Shown in pieces: positions 1 to 9,471 of a stretch of DNA of 64,000 nt. Position numbers and translations under genes: made by a program. Source of the stretch: Ruminococcus sp. (GTDB lineage: Bacteria > Bacillota > Clostridia > Oscillospirales > Ruminococcaceae). The DNA lies in NCBI GenBank assembly GCA_015066925.1, contig SVNL01000001.1, positions 1 through 64,000 on the forward strand, written 5' to 3'. Every line of letters begins with the position of its first letter. The first letter of the stretch is position 1. The notes beneath the pieces are model-generated. The model had not been told where the DNA came from and made no database searches. It saw nothing but the letters and a program-made list of their open reading frames with translations.

Positions 1-2
1 AG

Positions 3-758
3 GCAATTATTGCCGGAAACTGGAAAATGAATAAGACAAGACCTGAGGCTAAGGCTCTTCTCGAAGCTATCAAGCCACTCGTTGCAAATGCTGAAAACAA
101 TGTAGAGGTTATCGCTTGCGTACCTTTCACAAACCTTGAAACAGCTATCAATACAACAGCAGGTTCAAACGTAAAGATTGGTGCTGAGAACGTACACTTT
201 GAAAAGAGTGGTGCTTTCACAGGTGAAATTTCTGCTGATATGCTCGTTGAGCTTGGCGTTGAATACGTTGTAATCGGTCACAGCGAAAGAAGACAGTATT
301 TTGGTGAAACAGATGAAACTGTAAACAAGAGAACTGTTGCTGCTCTTAATGCAGGTCTTAAGCCAATCGTATGTGTTGGTGAGCTTAAGTGGGAACGTGA
401 ATGCAATATCACAGAAGAAGTTATTGCTCGTCAGATTAAGCTTGACCTCTGGTCACTTACAGCTGAACAGGTTAAGAACACTGTTATCGCTTATGAGCCT
501 GTATGGGCAATCGGTACAGGTCTTACAGCTACTCCTGAACAGGCTGAAGAGGTTTGTGCATTTATCCGTGCACAGCTTGCTAAGCTTTACGACCAGGCAA
601 CTGCTGACGCTGTAACAATCCAGTATGGTGGTTCAATGAACGCTGCAAATGCTGCTGAGCTTCTTGCTAAGCCAAATATCGACGGTGGACTCATTGGCGG
701 TGCTTCACTCAAGGCTGAAGACTTCAACACAATCGTTCAGGCTGCTGTTAACGGCTAA
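3..758 (+). CDS. tpiA: triosephosphate isomerase (5' partial, continues upstream of window)
   Basis: Frame is open to the window edge (AIIAGNWKMNK); motifs VVIGHSERRQYFGE and IAYEPVWAIGTG. Confidence 0.97.
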   Translation, partial: AIIAGNWKMNKTRPEAKALLEAIKPLVANAENNVEVIACVPFTNLETAINTTAGSNVKIGAENVHFEKSGAFTGEISADMLVELGVEYVVIGHSERRQYFGETDETVNKRTVAALNAGLKPIVCVGELKWERECNITEEVIARQIKLDLWSLTAEQVKNTVIAYEPVWAIGTGLTATPEQAEEVCAFIRAQLAKLYDQATADAVTIQYGGSMNAANAAELLAKPNIDGGLIGGASLKAEDFNTIVQAAVNG

Positions 759-767
759 TATAAGTTC

Positions 768-786
768 GGGCGGATGTTATCCGCCC
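768..786 (+). terminator. GC-rich hairpin after tpiA (GGGCGGAT-GTT-ATCCGCCC)
   Basis: 8-bp perfect inverted repeat directly after the tpiA stop; weak T tract. Confidence 0.55.
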
Positions 787-845
787 ATATATTTGTACTA
801 AACTTGTTAAACAAGAAATAAATATCGAAAAACGATAAAAAATCA

Positions 846-874
846 TTGACAAATAATAAATAGTGTGTTATACT
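846..874 (+). promoter_or_regulatory. sigma-A type promoter TTGACA-17-TATACT
   Basis: TTGACA 846-851, TATACT 869-874, 17-bp spacer; upstream of the 926 ORF. Confidence 0.75.
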
Positions 875-925
875 ATAGTCATAGACAGGAATTTCCTGTA
901 TTCACTGTATTAATGAGGTGATTTT

Positions 926-1696
926 ATGACTGATAGTAAAAAATGCAGATCTCGATTTTTTTTATTAAATCTAATTATAGCATGTTGTTATATCTTTTTA
1001 GGCGGAGCTCTTTTAACAATAGCTGTTATAGGGATTGTAAAATATCTTTATATTCCGTTTATTTTGCTTAATATATTTCTTGCGTTTTTTTATAAAAAAT
1101 ACAAAGAATACGGAACATATAAAAAGGCAGTAATAATACTACGAACTGTTGCTGTGATATTTACTCTTTTCTGTATTTCATTGCCGATAGTATGTATCAG
1201 ATTTGAAAATAGCAAGATAATGTATCAGCCAAAGAAAATGGTCTTTTCATACGGAGTGCGTGTATATAGTGAAAAAACCATGAAAAGGTTTCCGAAAAAT
1301 CTTCCTGAAAAATGTGAAGATTATTATTTCAAAACAGAGCCTTGTATGCCTGCACAGGATTATTCACCTACTGCATATCTTTCATTTTATACCGATACAG
1401 ATGCTATTAAAGAACTTGAAAGGAATTGCAGAGAAAATGACGGATTTATTCCTGAATGTGAAATAACCTATGAAGAATATTTTGAAGAGAACGAAGAGCA
1501 CTATGAAGGCGATTTGAAAATTATTATGTTAGTTTACCTTCAGAAGAGAGGCTTGCCGCCCAATGTTTATCATCGATTGAGCGATAAAAAACAAGCAGAA
1601 CTTGATAAAGACACGATTATTTATAATTTCAGTGAAAGCAATAAATATGGATATGCTTTCGATTACGACAGCGGATTAGTTGTTATGTGGGGATAA
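926..1696 (+). CDS. hypothetical membrane protein (N-terminal TM segments, soluble C-terminal domain)
   Basis: 256-aa ORF with hydrophobic N-terminus and a promoter upstream; no family recognised. Confidence 0.75.
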   Translation: MTDSKKCRSRFFLLNLIIACCYIFLGGALLTIAVIGIVKYLYIPFILLNIFLAFFYKKYKEYGTYKKAVIILRTVAVIFTLFCISLPIVCIRFENSKIMYQPKKMVFSYGVRVYSEKTMKRFPKNLPEKCEDYYFKTEPCMPAQDYSPTAYLSFYTDTDAIKELERNCRENDGFIPECEITYEEYFEENEEHYEGDLKIIMLVYLQKRGLPPNVYHRLSDKKQAELDKDTIIYNFSESNKYGYAFDYDSGLVVMWG

Positions 1697-1738
1697 AATC
1701 CTACAATTTAATATTAATTATATACAGGAGGACAATTT

Positions 1739-3247
1739 ATGTCTAAAAAACCGGTAGCACTTATTATTATGGACGGCTTCGGATATAATGCCGAGGATTA
1801 CGGTAACGCAATCACAGCCGCAAATACACCTAATATTGACAAATATATGAAAGGTCCGAACACTATTATCGGTGCAAGCGGACTTGATGTAGGACTTCCG
1901 GACGGACAGATGGGTAACTCTGAGGTTGGTCATACAAATATCGGTGCAGGAAGAATTGTTTACCAGATGCTCGTAAAGATTTCAAAGTCAATCAAGGACG
2001 GCGATTTCTTCGAAAATAAGGCTCTCGTAGCTGCAATGGAAAACTGTAAGAAGAATGGTTCTGCACTTCACCTTATGGGACTTCTTTCGCCAGGTGGCGT
2101 TCACAGTCATACAGAGCATCTTTACGGACTTCTTGAAATGGCAAAGAGAAACGGACTTGAAAAGGTTTACGTTCACGCATTTTTAGACGGACGTGACGTT
2201 CCTCCTTCATCAGCTGCAGAGTTTATGGAAGAGGCTGTTGCAGAAATCAACAAAATCGGTGTAGGCTCAGTTGCAACAATTGCAGGACGTTTCTACGCTA
2301 TGGATAGAGATAATGCTTGGGATAGAGTTGAAAAGGCTTATAAGGCACTCGTATTTGGCGAGGGCGTTAAGGAATCTGATCCTGTACAGGCTATTAAGAA
2401 CTCTTACGCTAATGAGGTTACAGACGAGTTTATGCTTCCAACTGTTGTTGACGAGAATGGTAAGATTTCTGAAAATGACAGCGTTGTATTCTTCAACTTC
2501 CGTCCTGACCGTGCAAGACAGATTACAAGAGCTTTCGTTGATACAGAATTTACAGGCTTTGAAAGAGCTTATTTCCCTATACATTTTGTATGTATGGCAC
2601 AGTATGATGCTGCTATGCCTAATGTATCTGTTGCGTTCCCACCTGAAGCACTTACAATGACACTTGGTGAATATCTCGCAAAGCTTGGCAAGACTCAGCT
2701 CAGAATTGCAGAAACACAGAAGTATGCTCATGTAACATTCTTCTTCAACGGCGGTGAAGAAAAGCAGTTTGACGGTGAGGATAGAATTCTTATAAAATCT
2801 CCTGACGTTGAAACATTTGATATGAAGCCTGAAATGAGTGCATTTGAGGTTACAGATGCTGTTGTTGATGCTATTGAAGCTGATAAGTATGATGTAATTA
2901 TTCTCAATTATGCAAACTGTGATATGGTTGGACATACAGGTATTTTTGATGCAGCAAAAACTGCTGTTGAGGCTGTTGATACATGCGTTGGAAGAATGGT
3001 AGACGCAATTATGGCAAAGGGCGGTGTTGCTCTTATTACCGCAGACCACGGTAATGCAGATAAAATGTATGAGCCTGACGGAAGCGCATTTACTGCTCAT
3101 ACAACAAATCCTGTACCATTTATTGTTGTTGGTGAAGATTGTGAGCTTCGTGAGGGCGGTGTTCTTGCAGATATTGCTCCAACAATTCTCAAGCTTCTTG
3201 ATGTTCCACAGCCTGCTGAAATGACAGGTAAATCGCTTATAAAGTAA
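1739..3247 (+). CDS. gpmI: 2,3-bisphosphoglycerate-independent phosphoglycerate mutase
   Basis: ALIIMDGFGYN, GNSEVGHTNIGAGRIVYQ, HAFLDGRDVPP, ITADHGNADKM motifs. Confidence 0.97.
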   Translation: MSKKPVALIIMDGFGYNAEDYGNAITAANTPNIDKYMKGPNTIIGASGLDVGLPDGQMGNSEVGHTNIGAGRIVYQMLVKISKSIKDGDFFENKALVAAMENCKKNGSALHLMGLLSPGGVHSHTEHLYGLLEMAKRNGLEKVYVHAFLDGRDVPPSSAAEFMEEAVAEINKIGVGSVATIAGRFYAMDRDNAWDRVEKAYKALVFGEGVKESDPVQAIKNSYANEVTDEFMLPTVVDENGKISENDSVVFFNFRPDRARQITRAFVDTEFTGFERAYFPIHFVCMAQYDAAMPNVSVAFPPEALTMTLGEYLAKLGKTQLRIAETQKYAHVTFFFNGGEEKQFDGEDRILIKSPDVETFDMKPEMSAFEVTDAVVDAIEADKYDVIILNYANCDMVGHTGIFDAAKTAVEAVDTCVGRMVDAIMAKGGVALITADHGNADKMYEPDGSAFTAHTTNPVPFIVVGEDCELREGGVLADIAPTILKLLDVPQPAEMTGKSLIK

Positions 3248-3263
3248 TTCAATATAATAATAT

Positions 3264-3298
3264 AGCAGTCATTTGTAAAAAATGGCTGCTTTTTTTGT
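3264..3298 (+). terminator. Rho-independent terminator after gpmI
   Basis: AGCAGTCATTT gtaaa AAATGGCTGCT followed by TTTTTTT. Confidence 0.85.
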
Positions 3299-3326
3299 TG
3301 ACTATATAAAAAAAAAGTGGTATAAT
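3298..3326 (+). promoter_or_regulatory. sigma-A type promoter TTGACT-17-TATAAT upstream of glmM
   Basis: TTGACT 3298-3303, TATAAT 3321-3326, 17-bp spacer. Confidence 0.8.
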
Positions 3327-3399
3327 GAACTTGTGTGATTAATATATTACAATAATTTTAATATTAATATATAAAAACATTTGAAAGGAATTATTATAA

Positions 3400-4788
3400 A
3401 TGGGCAGATATTTTGGTACAGACGGTTTCAGAGGAACCGCTAATGTAAATCTTACAGCAGACCATGCGTTTAAAGTAGGCAGATTTCTCGGTTGGTATTA
3501 CGGAGAATTAAAAAAGCAAAATGGTGATTATTCTGCACCGAAAATTATTATCGGTAAGGATACAAGACGTTCAAGCTATATGTTTGAATATTCTCTTGTT
3601 GGTGGTCTTACAGCTTCGGGTGCTGACGCTTATCTTCTTCACGTTACAACAACTCCATCTGTTGCATATATTACAAGAGTCGATTCATTTGACTGCGGTA
3701 TTATGATTTCTGCAAGTCATAATCCTTACTATGATAACGGATTGAAGCTTCTTAACAGCCACGGCGAAAAAATGGATGAGGATACTATCGCTCTGATTGA
3801 GGATTATATCGACGGAAAGCTTGACGTTTTCGGTAAAACATGGGAAGAAATTCCATACGCAAAGGATAGCGAAATCGGTTGTACAGTTGACTATGTATCA
3901 GGCAGAAACCGTTATATCGGTTATATTATTTCACTCGGTATGTACTCATTCAGAGGAATGAGAATAGGTCTTGATTGTGCAAACGGAAGTGCATGGAATC
4001 TTGCTAAGGCAGTATTTGACGCACTTGGTGCAAAGACATATGTAATTAATGCTTCACCTAACGGAATTAACATTAATAACAATGCCGGATCTACTCATAT
4101 TGAGGGCTTACAGAAATTCGTTGTTGAGAATAAACTTGACGCAGGCTTTGCTTATGACGGAGATGCTGACAGATGTCTTTGTGTAGACGAAAACGGTAAT
4201 ATTATTACAGGTGACCATATTCTTTACATATACGGAAGATATATGAAGGAAAGAGGAAAGCTTATTACAAATACGGTTGTTACAACTGTTATGTCAAATT
4301 TCGGACTTTATAAAGCATTTGACAAAATCGGTGTTAATTATGCGAAAACAGATGTCGGCGATAAGTATGTATATGAATATATGAAGGAAAATGGCTGTAG
4401 AATAGGCGGTGAAGAATCAGGTCATATTATCTTCTCAAAATATGCAACAACAGGTGATGGAATTCTCACTAGCATAAAGATAATGGAAGTAATTATGGCA
4501 TCAAAGAAGAAGCTCAGCGAGCTTGCTGCACCATTCAAGGTTTATCCTCAGGTTCTTGTTAATGTAAAGGTAAAGGATAAGGAAGCTGCGGAAAATGACA
4601 GTGATGTTCAGGCTGCGGTTGAAGAAGCTGCAAATCAGCTTGGTGATTCAGGAAGAATACTCGTCCGTCAGAGTGGTACAGAGCTGCTTATAAGAGTAAT
4701 GGTTGAAGCTAAGGACGAAGAAACCTGCAATAAGCATGTTAACTATGTGGTTGACGTAATTAAGAAAAAAGGTCATACAGTAGAGTAA
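3400..4788 (+). CDS. glmM: phosphoglucosamine mutase
   Basis: MGRYFGTDGFRG, GIMISASHNPYYDNGLK, DGDADRC, RQSGTELLIRVMVE. Confidence 0.93.
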   Translation: MGRYFGTDGFRGTANVNLTADHAFKVGRFLGWYYGELKKQNGDYSAPKIIIGKDTRRSSYMFEYSLVGGLTASGADAYLLHVTTTPSVAYITRVDSFDCGIMISASHNPYYDNGLKLLNSHGEKMDEDTIALIEDYIDGKLDVFGKTWEEIPYAKDSEIGCTVDYVSGRNRYIGYIISLGMYSFRGMRIGLDCANGSAWNLAKAVFDALGAKTYVINASPNGININNNAGSTHIEGLQKFVVENKLDAGFAYDGDADRCLCVDENGNIITGDHILYIYGRYMKERGKLITNTVVTTVMSNFGLYKAFDKIGVNYAKTDVGDKYVYEYMKENGCRIGGEESGHIIFSKYATTGDGILTSIKIMEVIMASKKKLSELAAPFKVYPQVLVNVKVKDKEAAENDSDVQAAVEEAANQLGDSGRILVRQSGTELLIRVMVEAKDEETCNKHVNYVVDVIKKKGHTVE

Positions 4789-4826
4789 TACTCATATAAA
4801 ACAATCTATGGTAGAATGTAAATTCA

Positions 4827-4866
4827 ATACGCCCCTTGTCTATTTGACAGGGGGCGTATCATTTTA
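4827..4866 (+). terminator. terminator after glmM
   Basis: ATACGCCCCTTGTC...GACAGGGGGCGTAT stem, then CATTTTATT. Confidence 0.75.
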
Positions 4867-4906
4867 TTACATGGCATACTATTGTTATTAACAGATGAAA
4901 TAGCAA

Positions 4907-4940
4907 TTACCCATAACCATTGCTGAATAGTTATGGGTAA
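4907..4940 (-). terminator. hairpin downstream of the SseB-like gene
   Basis: Perfect 11-bp inverted repeat TTACCCATAAC/GTTATGGGTAA; weak T tract on the minus strand. Confidence 0.45.
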
Positions 4941-4987
4941 CACTTAATTTTTAATAGCAAATAGGATTATATCGTCTATATACTCCT

Positions 4988-5758
4988 TTATTTTGTATAG
5001 AAAGGAGGAGTACTGTCAGCAACGTTTTTACCAAGACCTGAATCTGCAGGAACGATATCAATAAACATATTACCAAGGTGTGGATTTGCGGCATCTGCAA
5101 TAGCAGGGAACACTTCGTCCATATTTCCATTGAAATCAACAGCAAGCAAATAGCTCTGGGCATTATTTTCTCTAATCATCATACGGAAATATGCTTTTTC
5201 AACGCTTGGTTCGTTAGCAAGATGAGCCTTTATAGCTTCAAGCATTTCTGTTGGTGTTTCTTCAGGAGTGACAATTCTGATTTTTTCACCCTCTTTAAGA
5301 GTTCTTTTAGCAGAACCGTTCTTGTAAATACTTTTCTGAATAGCAAGTTCTTCTGCCATTCTGTTATCAATAATAAGGTTATGAGTAAATGGGTCGATTA
5401 CCATACCTGCAAAATCATTTGATTTTGAAAGCATAGCGGCATATTCATCAAAGCCGAGAGAAATAGTCTCGCCTTTATAATCTTTTTGCCATTTATAAAG
5501 CTCGTCCATTGAAGTGAATGCAGGAAAGAAAGCCTGGTCCTTATCATTTTTAATCATACTGAATTTAATTCTTGTGTTATGATTAGGATTTTTGAGTGTT
5601 TTAGCTTCTTCAGGATTTATTTCTGTTACTTCTGCGGGAATAATAAATTTTGCATTTGTAACAATTTCTTCAAGAACAGCTTCCTGAGTTTGTTCGTTAG
5701 TATTTTCTCTCATTTTACTAATTAAGTCTAAAAGAACTGAGTTGTTGATTTCAGCCAT
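4988..5758 (-). CDS. SseB-family protein (enhanced serine sensitivity-like, N- and C-terminal SseB domains)
   Basis: FFPAFTSMDELYKW...GMVIDPFTHNLIIDN and C-terminal EKAYFRMMIRENNAQSYLLAVDF; RBS GGAGG before the internal ATG at 5758. Confidence 0.8.
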   Translation of the reverse strand: MAEINNSVLLDLISKMRENTNEQTQEAVLEEIVTNAKFIIPAEVTEINPEEAKTLKNPNHNTRIKFSMIKNDKDQAFFPAFTSMDELYKWQKDYKGETISLGFDEYAAMLSKSNDFAGMVIDPFTHNLIIDNRMAEELAIQKSIYKNGSAKRTLKEGEKIRIVTPEETPTEMLEAIKAHLANEPSVEKAYFRMMIRENNAQSYLLAVDFNGNMDEVFPAIADAANPHLGNMFIDIVPADSGLGKNVADSTPPFYTK

Positions 5759-5971
5759 TTGTATATCCTCCAAAAAATAAATATAAGTATAGCAAACGAA
5801 AAATTTATTTTGAGTTTGCTATTTGCCGATTGCATAGAGCAAGTCTTAATTTGCGTATATGCAGGGCAATTAAAACTAAATTTTATAGCTAACGTCAAAT
5901 TATTTTGATGTTAACTATAATTATATCATATTTTTTGCTAAATGGCAACAGATTTTATGTAAAATAATATT

Positions 5972-6003
5972 AAAAGCGGTTATTTTAAAGAATAACCGCT
6001 TTT
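5972..6003 (-). terminator. terminator of the PASTA kinase-like gene
   Basis: AAAAGCGGTTATT / AATAACCGCTTTT inverted repeat 15 nt beyond the stop. Confidence 0.8.
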
Positions 6004-6018
6004 ATGTGTATAAATGAA

Positions 6019-8013
6019 TTATTGTTGCTCGTTGTTATTGTTTTCTTCCACGTTGTTTTCAGGTGGAGGAGCAACGGGCTGTTCGTTGTTCTGAGGAGGC
6101 TCAGTCGGAGCTTCGGTAGGAGGCTCGGTCGGAGGAGGCGGTGCTGTAGTAGTTGTTGTAACTACAGGTGTAGTAACAGCTTCGGTTGTAGTAACTGTGG
6201 TAGTTGTAGTAGTGGTTGTTGTTGCATCCTTGATAACAAAGTAAACCATAAGCTTTTCGCCTGAAGAAATGTTTACTTTATTGCCCGGAGAAGTCTTTTC
6301 GCCTCTTACTTCAATTCTTGTAATTGAATTTGCAGTTCCGTTTCCTGAGGTATCCTCAACGAGCTGATACGGAACGCCTGCTTCGGTAAGCATACTTTCA
6401 TACTGAGTAACAGTATAGCCCTTATAATCAGGGATAACAGCTTCAGCAGGTCCCTTACTTACCTTAACCTTAACAATAGTTTCTCCTTTTTTGAATGGAG
6501 CGCCCGGAGCGAGATCCTGTTCGAAAATCTGACCTTTTTCGTAATTGTCGTTATATTCCTCTGTTTTTTCAAGAGTGAAGCTTTCGGAATATTTTTGCTG
6601 AGTAATATCAAAGAATTTACCTTTAAGGTCAAGCATTGTGCTGTCAAATAATTCTGTAGTTTCCTCAGTAGTACCCGGGATTACGTTATCAGGAACAGAG
6701 GAAGAGATAAAACTGTTTGATGAATCCTGATCTTCATTTCCGCCCATAACGTTTATAAAGGCAACAATTGCAATCAGAAGTATAGCCAGAAGCAGAACAC
6801 CTATGATTACAGGAGTTTTAAAGCGGTCAATAGTACTTACGCTTTCATATTCATAATCATTATCATCATAATAGCTGTTGTTGCGGTTATTATGTTGATT
6901 ACCGTTCTGATGTTGCGGCTGGTGATATTGATTATGGTGATTATTGTTATTATTTGATGTCTGCTGAGGTTTTGCGTAAGAAATCTGGGTTGTATGAAGC
7001 ATATCCTCATTATGAACAGGAGTTTTTGGATATACAGGCTTTACCTCTTCAGGTTCATCGAAAAGCTTTGTAACGAGTTCGGTAATAGTCTGAATTCTGT
7101 CACGTCCTGAAAGATTAAGACCTTCCATAATAACTCTTGAAACGTGCTGAGGAATATTTTTATTAAGTACAGACGGTTCGCAGAGTGTATCATCTTGCAA
7201 ACGGCTTGCTGCGTCGAGAGGCATACAGCCTGTAAGAACACGATAAAGAAGTGCTGAAACGCCATAGACGTCAGTCCATGACCCCTGACGGCTGCTTGTG
7301 CTTGCTGAATACTGTTCAGGAGCAGAATAGCCTTTGAAGAGTTCATATTCAAGACCTGCATCAGCGGTTCTTACAGAAGAAACGCAAAATCCTGATAATT
7401 TAAGCTCGCCGTTTTCGGTAACATAAATAGTTTCAGGGCTGATAGCTCTGTGAATTATACCTGCATTATGTATAATGCCGATTGTAGTGAAAAGCGGAGG
7501 AAAAATTTTTCTTACCTTTTCCCAAGAAAGCTCGCCTGCGTTATCCTTAATATAATCAAGAAGCTTAATACCCTCAACGTATTCTGATACGGTATAAGTG
7601 GTATTATTTTCTGCGAACATATCTATTGTAGGTATAATATTAGTATTGTTTCTGAATCTTGCAAGCGACTTGTTAAGCTCAGTAAATTCAGCCATAAAAG
7701 CTTTATATTTAGCAAGATTATTATAATTTACGCTTATAACGGGTTTATTTTTTACACGAGTACAAAGTGTAGCAGGCATGTATTCTCTGATGAGGACTTT
7801 ACAGCCCATATTCTTGTCATAAGCGGTGTAATTGGCACCTTCACCGTTATAGCCGATAAGAACACCGACGATATATCGGTCGTGGAGTATGGTTCCGGGA
7901 GCTATATAAGTTGGATTATGTGGTGTATCATAAAGGTAACCGCATCTTGGACATTCATTTTTATGAGCGTCATAATATTCCAAGCAATTATAGCACATTT
8001 TATTTTCTCCCAA
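6019..8013 (-). CDS. zinc-ribbon plus Ser/Thr protein kinase-like domain, TM segment, two PASTA-like repeats and a T/P/E-rich tail; predicted pseudokinase
   Basis: CYNC..CPRCGY; kinase fold motifs with HRAISPETI, KLSGFC and KVLIREYMP; TM VIIGVLLLAILLIAIVAFI; PASTA-like VIPDYKGYTVTQYESMLTEAGV; TTG start preceded by AAGGAGG (alternative ATG at 7998). Confidence 0.88.
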   Translation of the reverse strand: MGENKMCYNCLEYYDAHKNECPRCGYLYDTPHNPTYIAPGTILHDRYIVGVLIGYNGEGANYTAYDKNMGCKVLIREYMPATLCTRVKNKPVISVNYNNLAKYKAFMAEFTELNKSLARFRNNTNIIPTIDMFAENNTTYTVSEYVEGIKLLDYIKDNAGELSWEKVRKIFPPLFTTIGIIHNAGIIHRAISPETIYVTENGELKLSGFCVSSVRTADAGLEYELFKGYSAPEQYSASTSSRQGSWTDVYGVSALLYRVLTGCMPLDAASRLQDDTLCEPSVLNKNIPQHVSRVIMEGLNLSGRDRIQTITELVTKLFDEPEEVKPVYPKTPVHNEDMLHTTQISYAKPQQTSNNNNNHHNQYHQPQHQNGNQHNNRNNSYYDDNDYEYESVSTIDRFKTPVIIGVLLLAILLIAIVAFINVMGGNEDQDSSNSFISSSVPDNVIPGTTEETTELFDSTMLDLKGKFFDITQQKYSESFTLEKTEEYNDNYEKGQIFEQDLAPGAPFKKGETIVKVKVSKGPAEAVIPDYKGYTVTQYESMLTEAGVPYQLVEDTSGNGTANSITRIEVRGEKTSPGNKVNISSGEKLMVYFVIKDATTTTTTTTTVTTTEAVTTPVVTTTTTAPPPPTEPPTEAPTEPPQNNEQPVAPPPENNVEENNNNEQQ

Positions 8014-8190
8014 AGCATTTCCTCCTTAAAATTTATTAAACAGTGTTACAACTGTCCATTATTTATTTTATCAGTAATAAAGGCGAATGTCAACCTTTAA
8101 AACAAATATATAACCTAATATTATCAATTTTGTATTTGTTTTGTAAACATTTAATCTAAAGATTACAGCAAACAAACATTTTGTAACTTT

Positions 8191-9471
8191 TTAAAGTGTA
8201 ATAAGATTTTTTGAAAGCATTTCCTGTAAAGCAAGCATAACACCGATTTTGCCGCTTGTATATGTAATACCGCCCTGCATCCATACAGCGTATGGTTCTC
8301 TTATCGGAGCATCAGCAGAAAGCTCGATAGAAGCACCCATAGTAAAAGCGCCTGCCGCCATAATAACCTTGCTTGTATATCCGGGCATATCCCATGCTTC
8401 AGGAGTTACAAATGAATCAACGGGAGCACCCTTTTGAATTCCTTGGCAGAAAGCGGTAAGAAGCTCTTCGTTTCCGAGTTTTACAGCAGTAATGATATCT
8501 CCTCTTGCGTCATCTCTTGCAGGAGAACATTCAAAACCTATCATATTAAAAAGTTCAATAGCAAATACAGATGTTTTAAGGGCATTTGCTGTAACATCAG
8601 GAGCAAAGAAAAGTCCGAGGAGCATTTCTCTGTTCATATCAAGTGTACAGCCGACCTCTTTTCCCATTCCTACGCAAGTAAGTCTGTAAGAGCAAAGCTC
8701 GATAAGGTCTGCTCTGCCTGCAATATAACCGCCTGTACGAGCAATACCTCCGCCTGCATTTTTTATAAGAGAGCCGATTATAATATCAGCACCGACATTT
8801 GTAGGCTCAGCTGTTTCGACAAATTCACCGTAGCAGTTATCGACCATAACAATAGCGTCAGGATTTCCTTTTTTAACAGCCTTAACCATTTTTTCAATAT
8901 CTGAAACAGTAAAAGCAGGGCGAAGTGAATATCCTCTTGAGCGCTGAATGTAAGCAACCTTAGCGTCCTTTACAGCTTCTGTAATTTCATCAAGCTTTGC
9001 AGAGCCGTCAGCATTCAGGTCAACCTGTCCGTAAAGAACACCGTAATCCTTGAGCGAGCCGTTACCCTCCTTACCGGCAAGACCAATAACTTCTTCAAGT
9101 GTATCATAAGGCTTGCCTGTTATAGAAACAATTTTATCGCCTGTACGCAATACACCGAATAGTGCTACTGAAAGAGCATGAGTGCCCGAAACAAAATTAT
9201 GACGTACAAGAGCATCTTCTGTTCCCATAATATCAGCGTAAACCTTATCAATTGTTTCACGTCCGATATCGCCATAGCCATATCCCGTACTGCCATAAAA
9301 GCAAGGCTCACTTACTCTGTTATCGGCAAAAGCTTTAAGAACCTTTGCGCCGTTTAATTCGGCACATTCTTCAATTCTCTTGAATGTGTCACAGCAATTT
9401 TTTTCTGCTTTTTCTGCAAGCTTTAAAATACGCTCATCAATATTAAAGAGCTTATTTAAGTTCTGATTCAT
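8191..9471 (-). CDS. methionine gamma-lyase family / YnbB-type PLP protein ('aluminium resistance' family)
   Basis: FYGSTGYGYGDIGRETIDKVYADIMGTEDALVRHNFVSGTHA; PLP-fold features. Confidence 0.88.
   Translation of the reverse strand: MNQNLNKLFNIDERILKLAEKAEKNCCDTFKRIEECAELNGAKVLKAFADNRVSEPCFYGSTGYGYGDIGRETIDKVYADIMGTEDALVRHNFVSGTHALSVALFGVLRTGDKIVSITGKPYDTLEEVIGLAGKEGNGSLKDYGVLYGQVDLNADGSAKLDEITEAVKDAKVAYIQRSRGYSLRPAFTVSDIEKMVKAVKKGNPDAIVMVDNCYGEFVETAEPTNVGADIIIGSLIKNAGGGIARTGGYIAGRADLIELCSYRLTCVGMGKEVGCTLDMNREMLLGLFFAPDVTANALKTSVFAIELFNMIGFECSPARDDARGDIITAVKLGNEELLTAFCQGIQKGAPVDSFVTPEAWDMPGYTSKVIMAAGAFTMGASIELSADAPIREPYAVWMQGGITYTSGKIGVMLALQEMLSKNLITL

Noticed and set aside
2267-3100. 277-aa minus-strand ORF antisense to gpmI
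   Set aside because: Shadow ORF: Cys/Ile/Ser-rich low-quality translation opposite a strongly conserved gene.
6004-6264. Cys/Arg/Ser-rich plus-strand ORF opposite the T/P-rich tail of the kinase-like protein
   Set aside because: Antisense of a low-complexity ACA/CCA-rich repeat; composition artefact rather than a cysteine-rich peptide gene.
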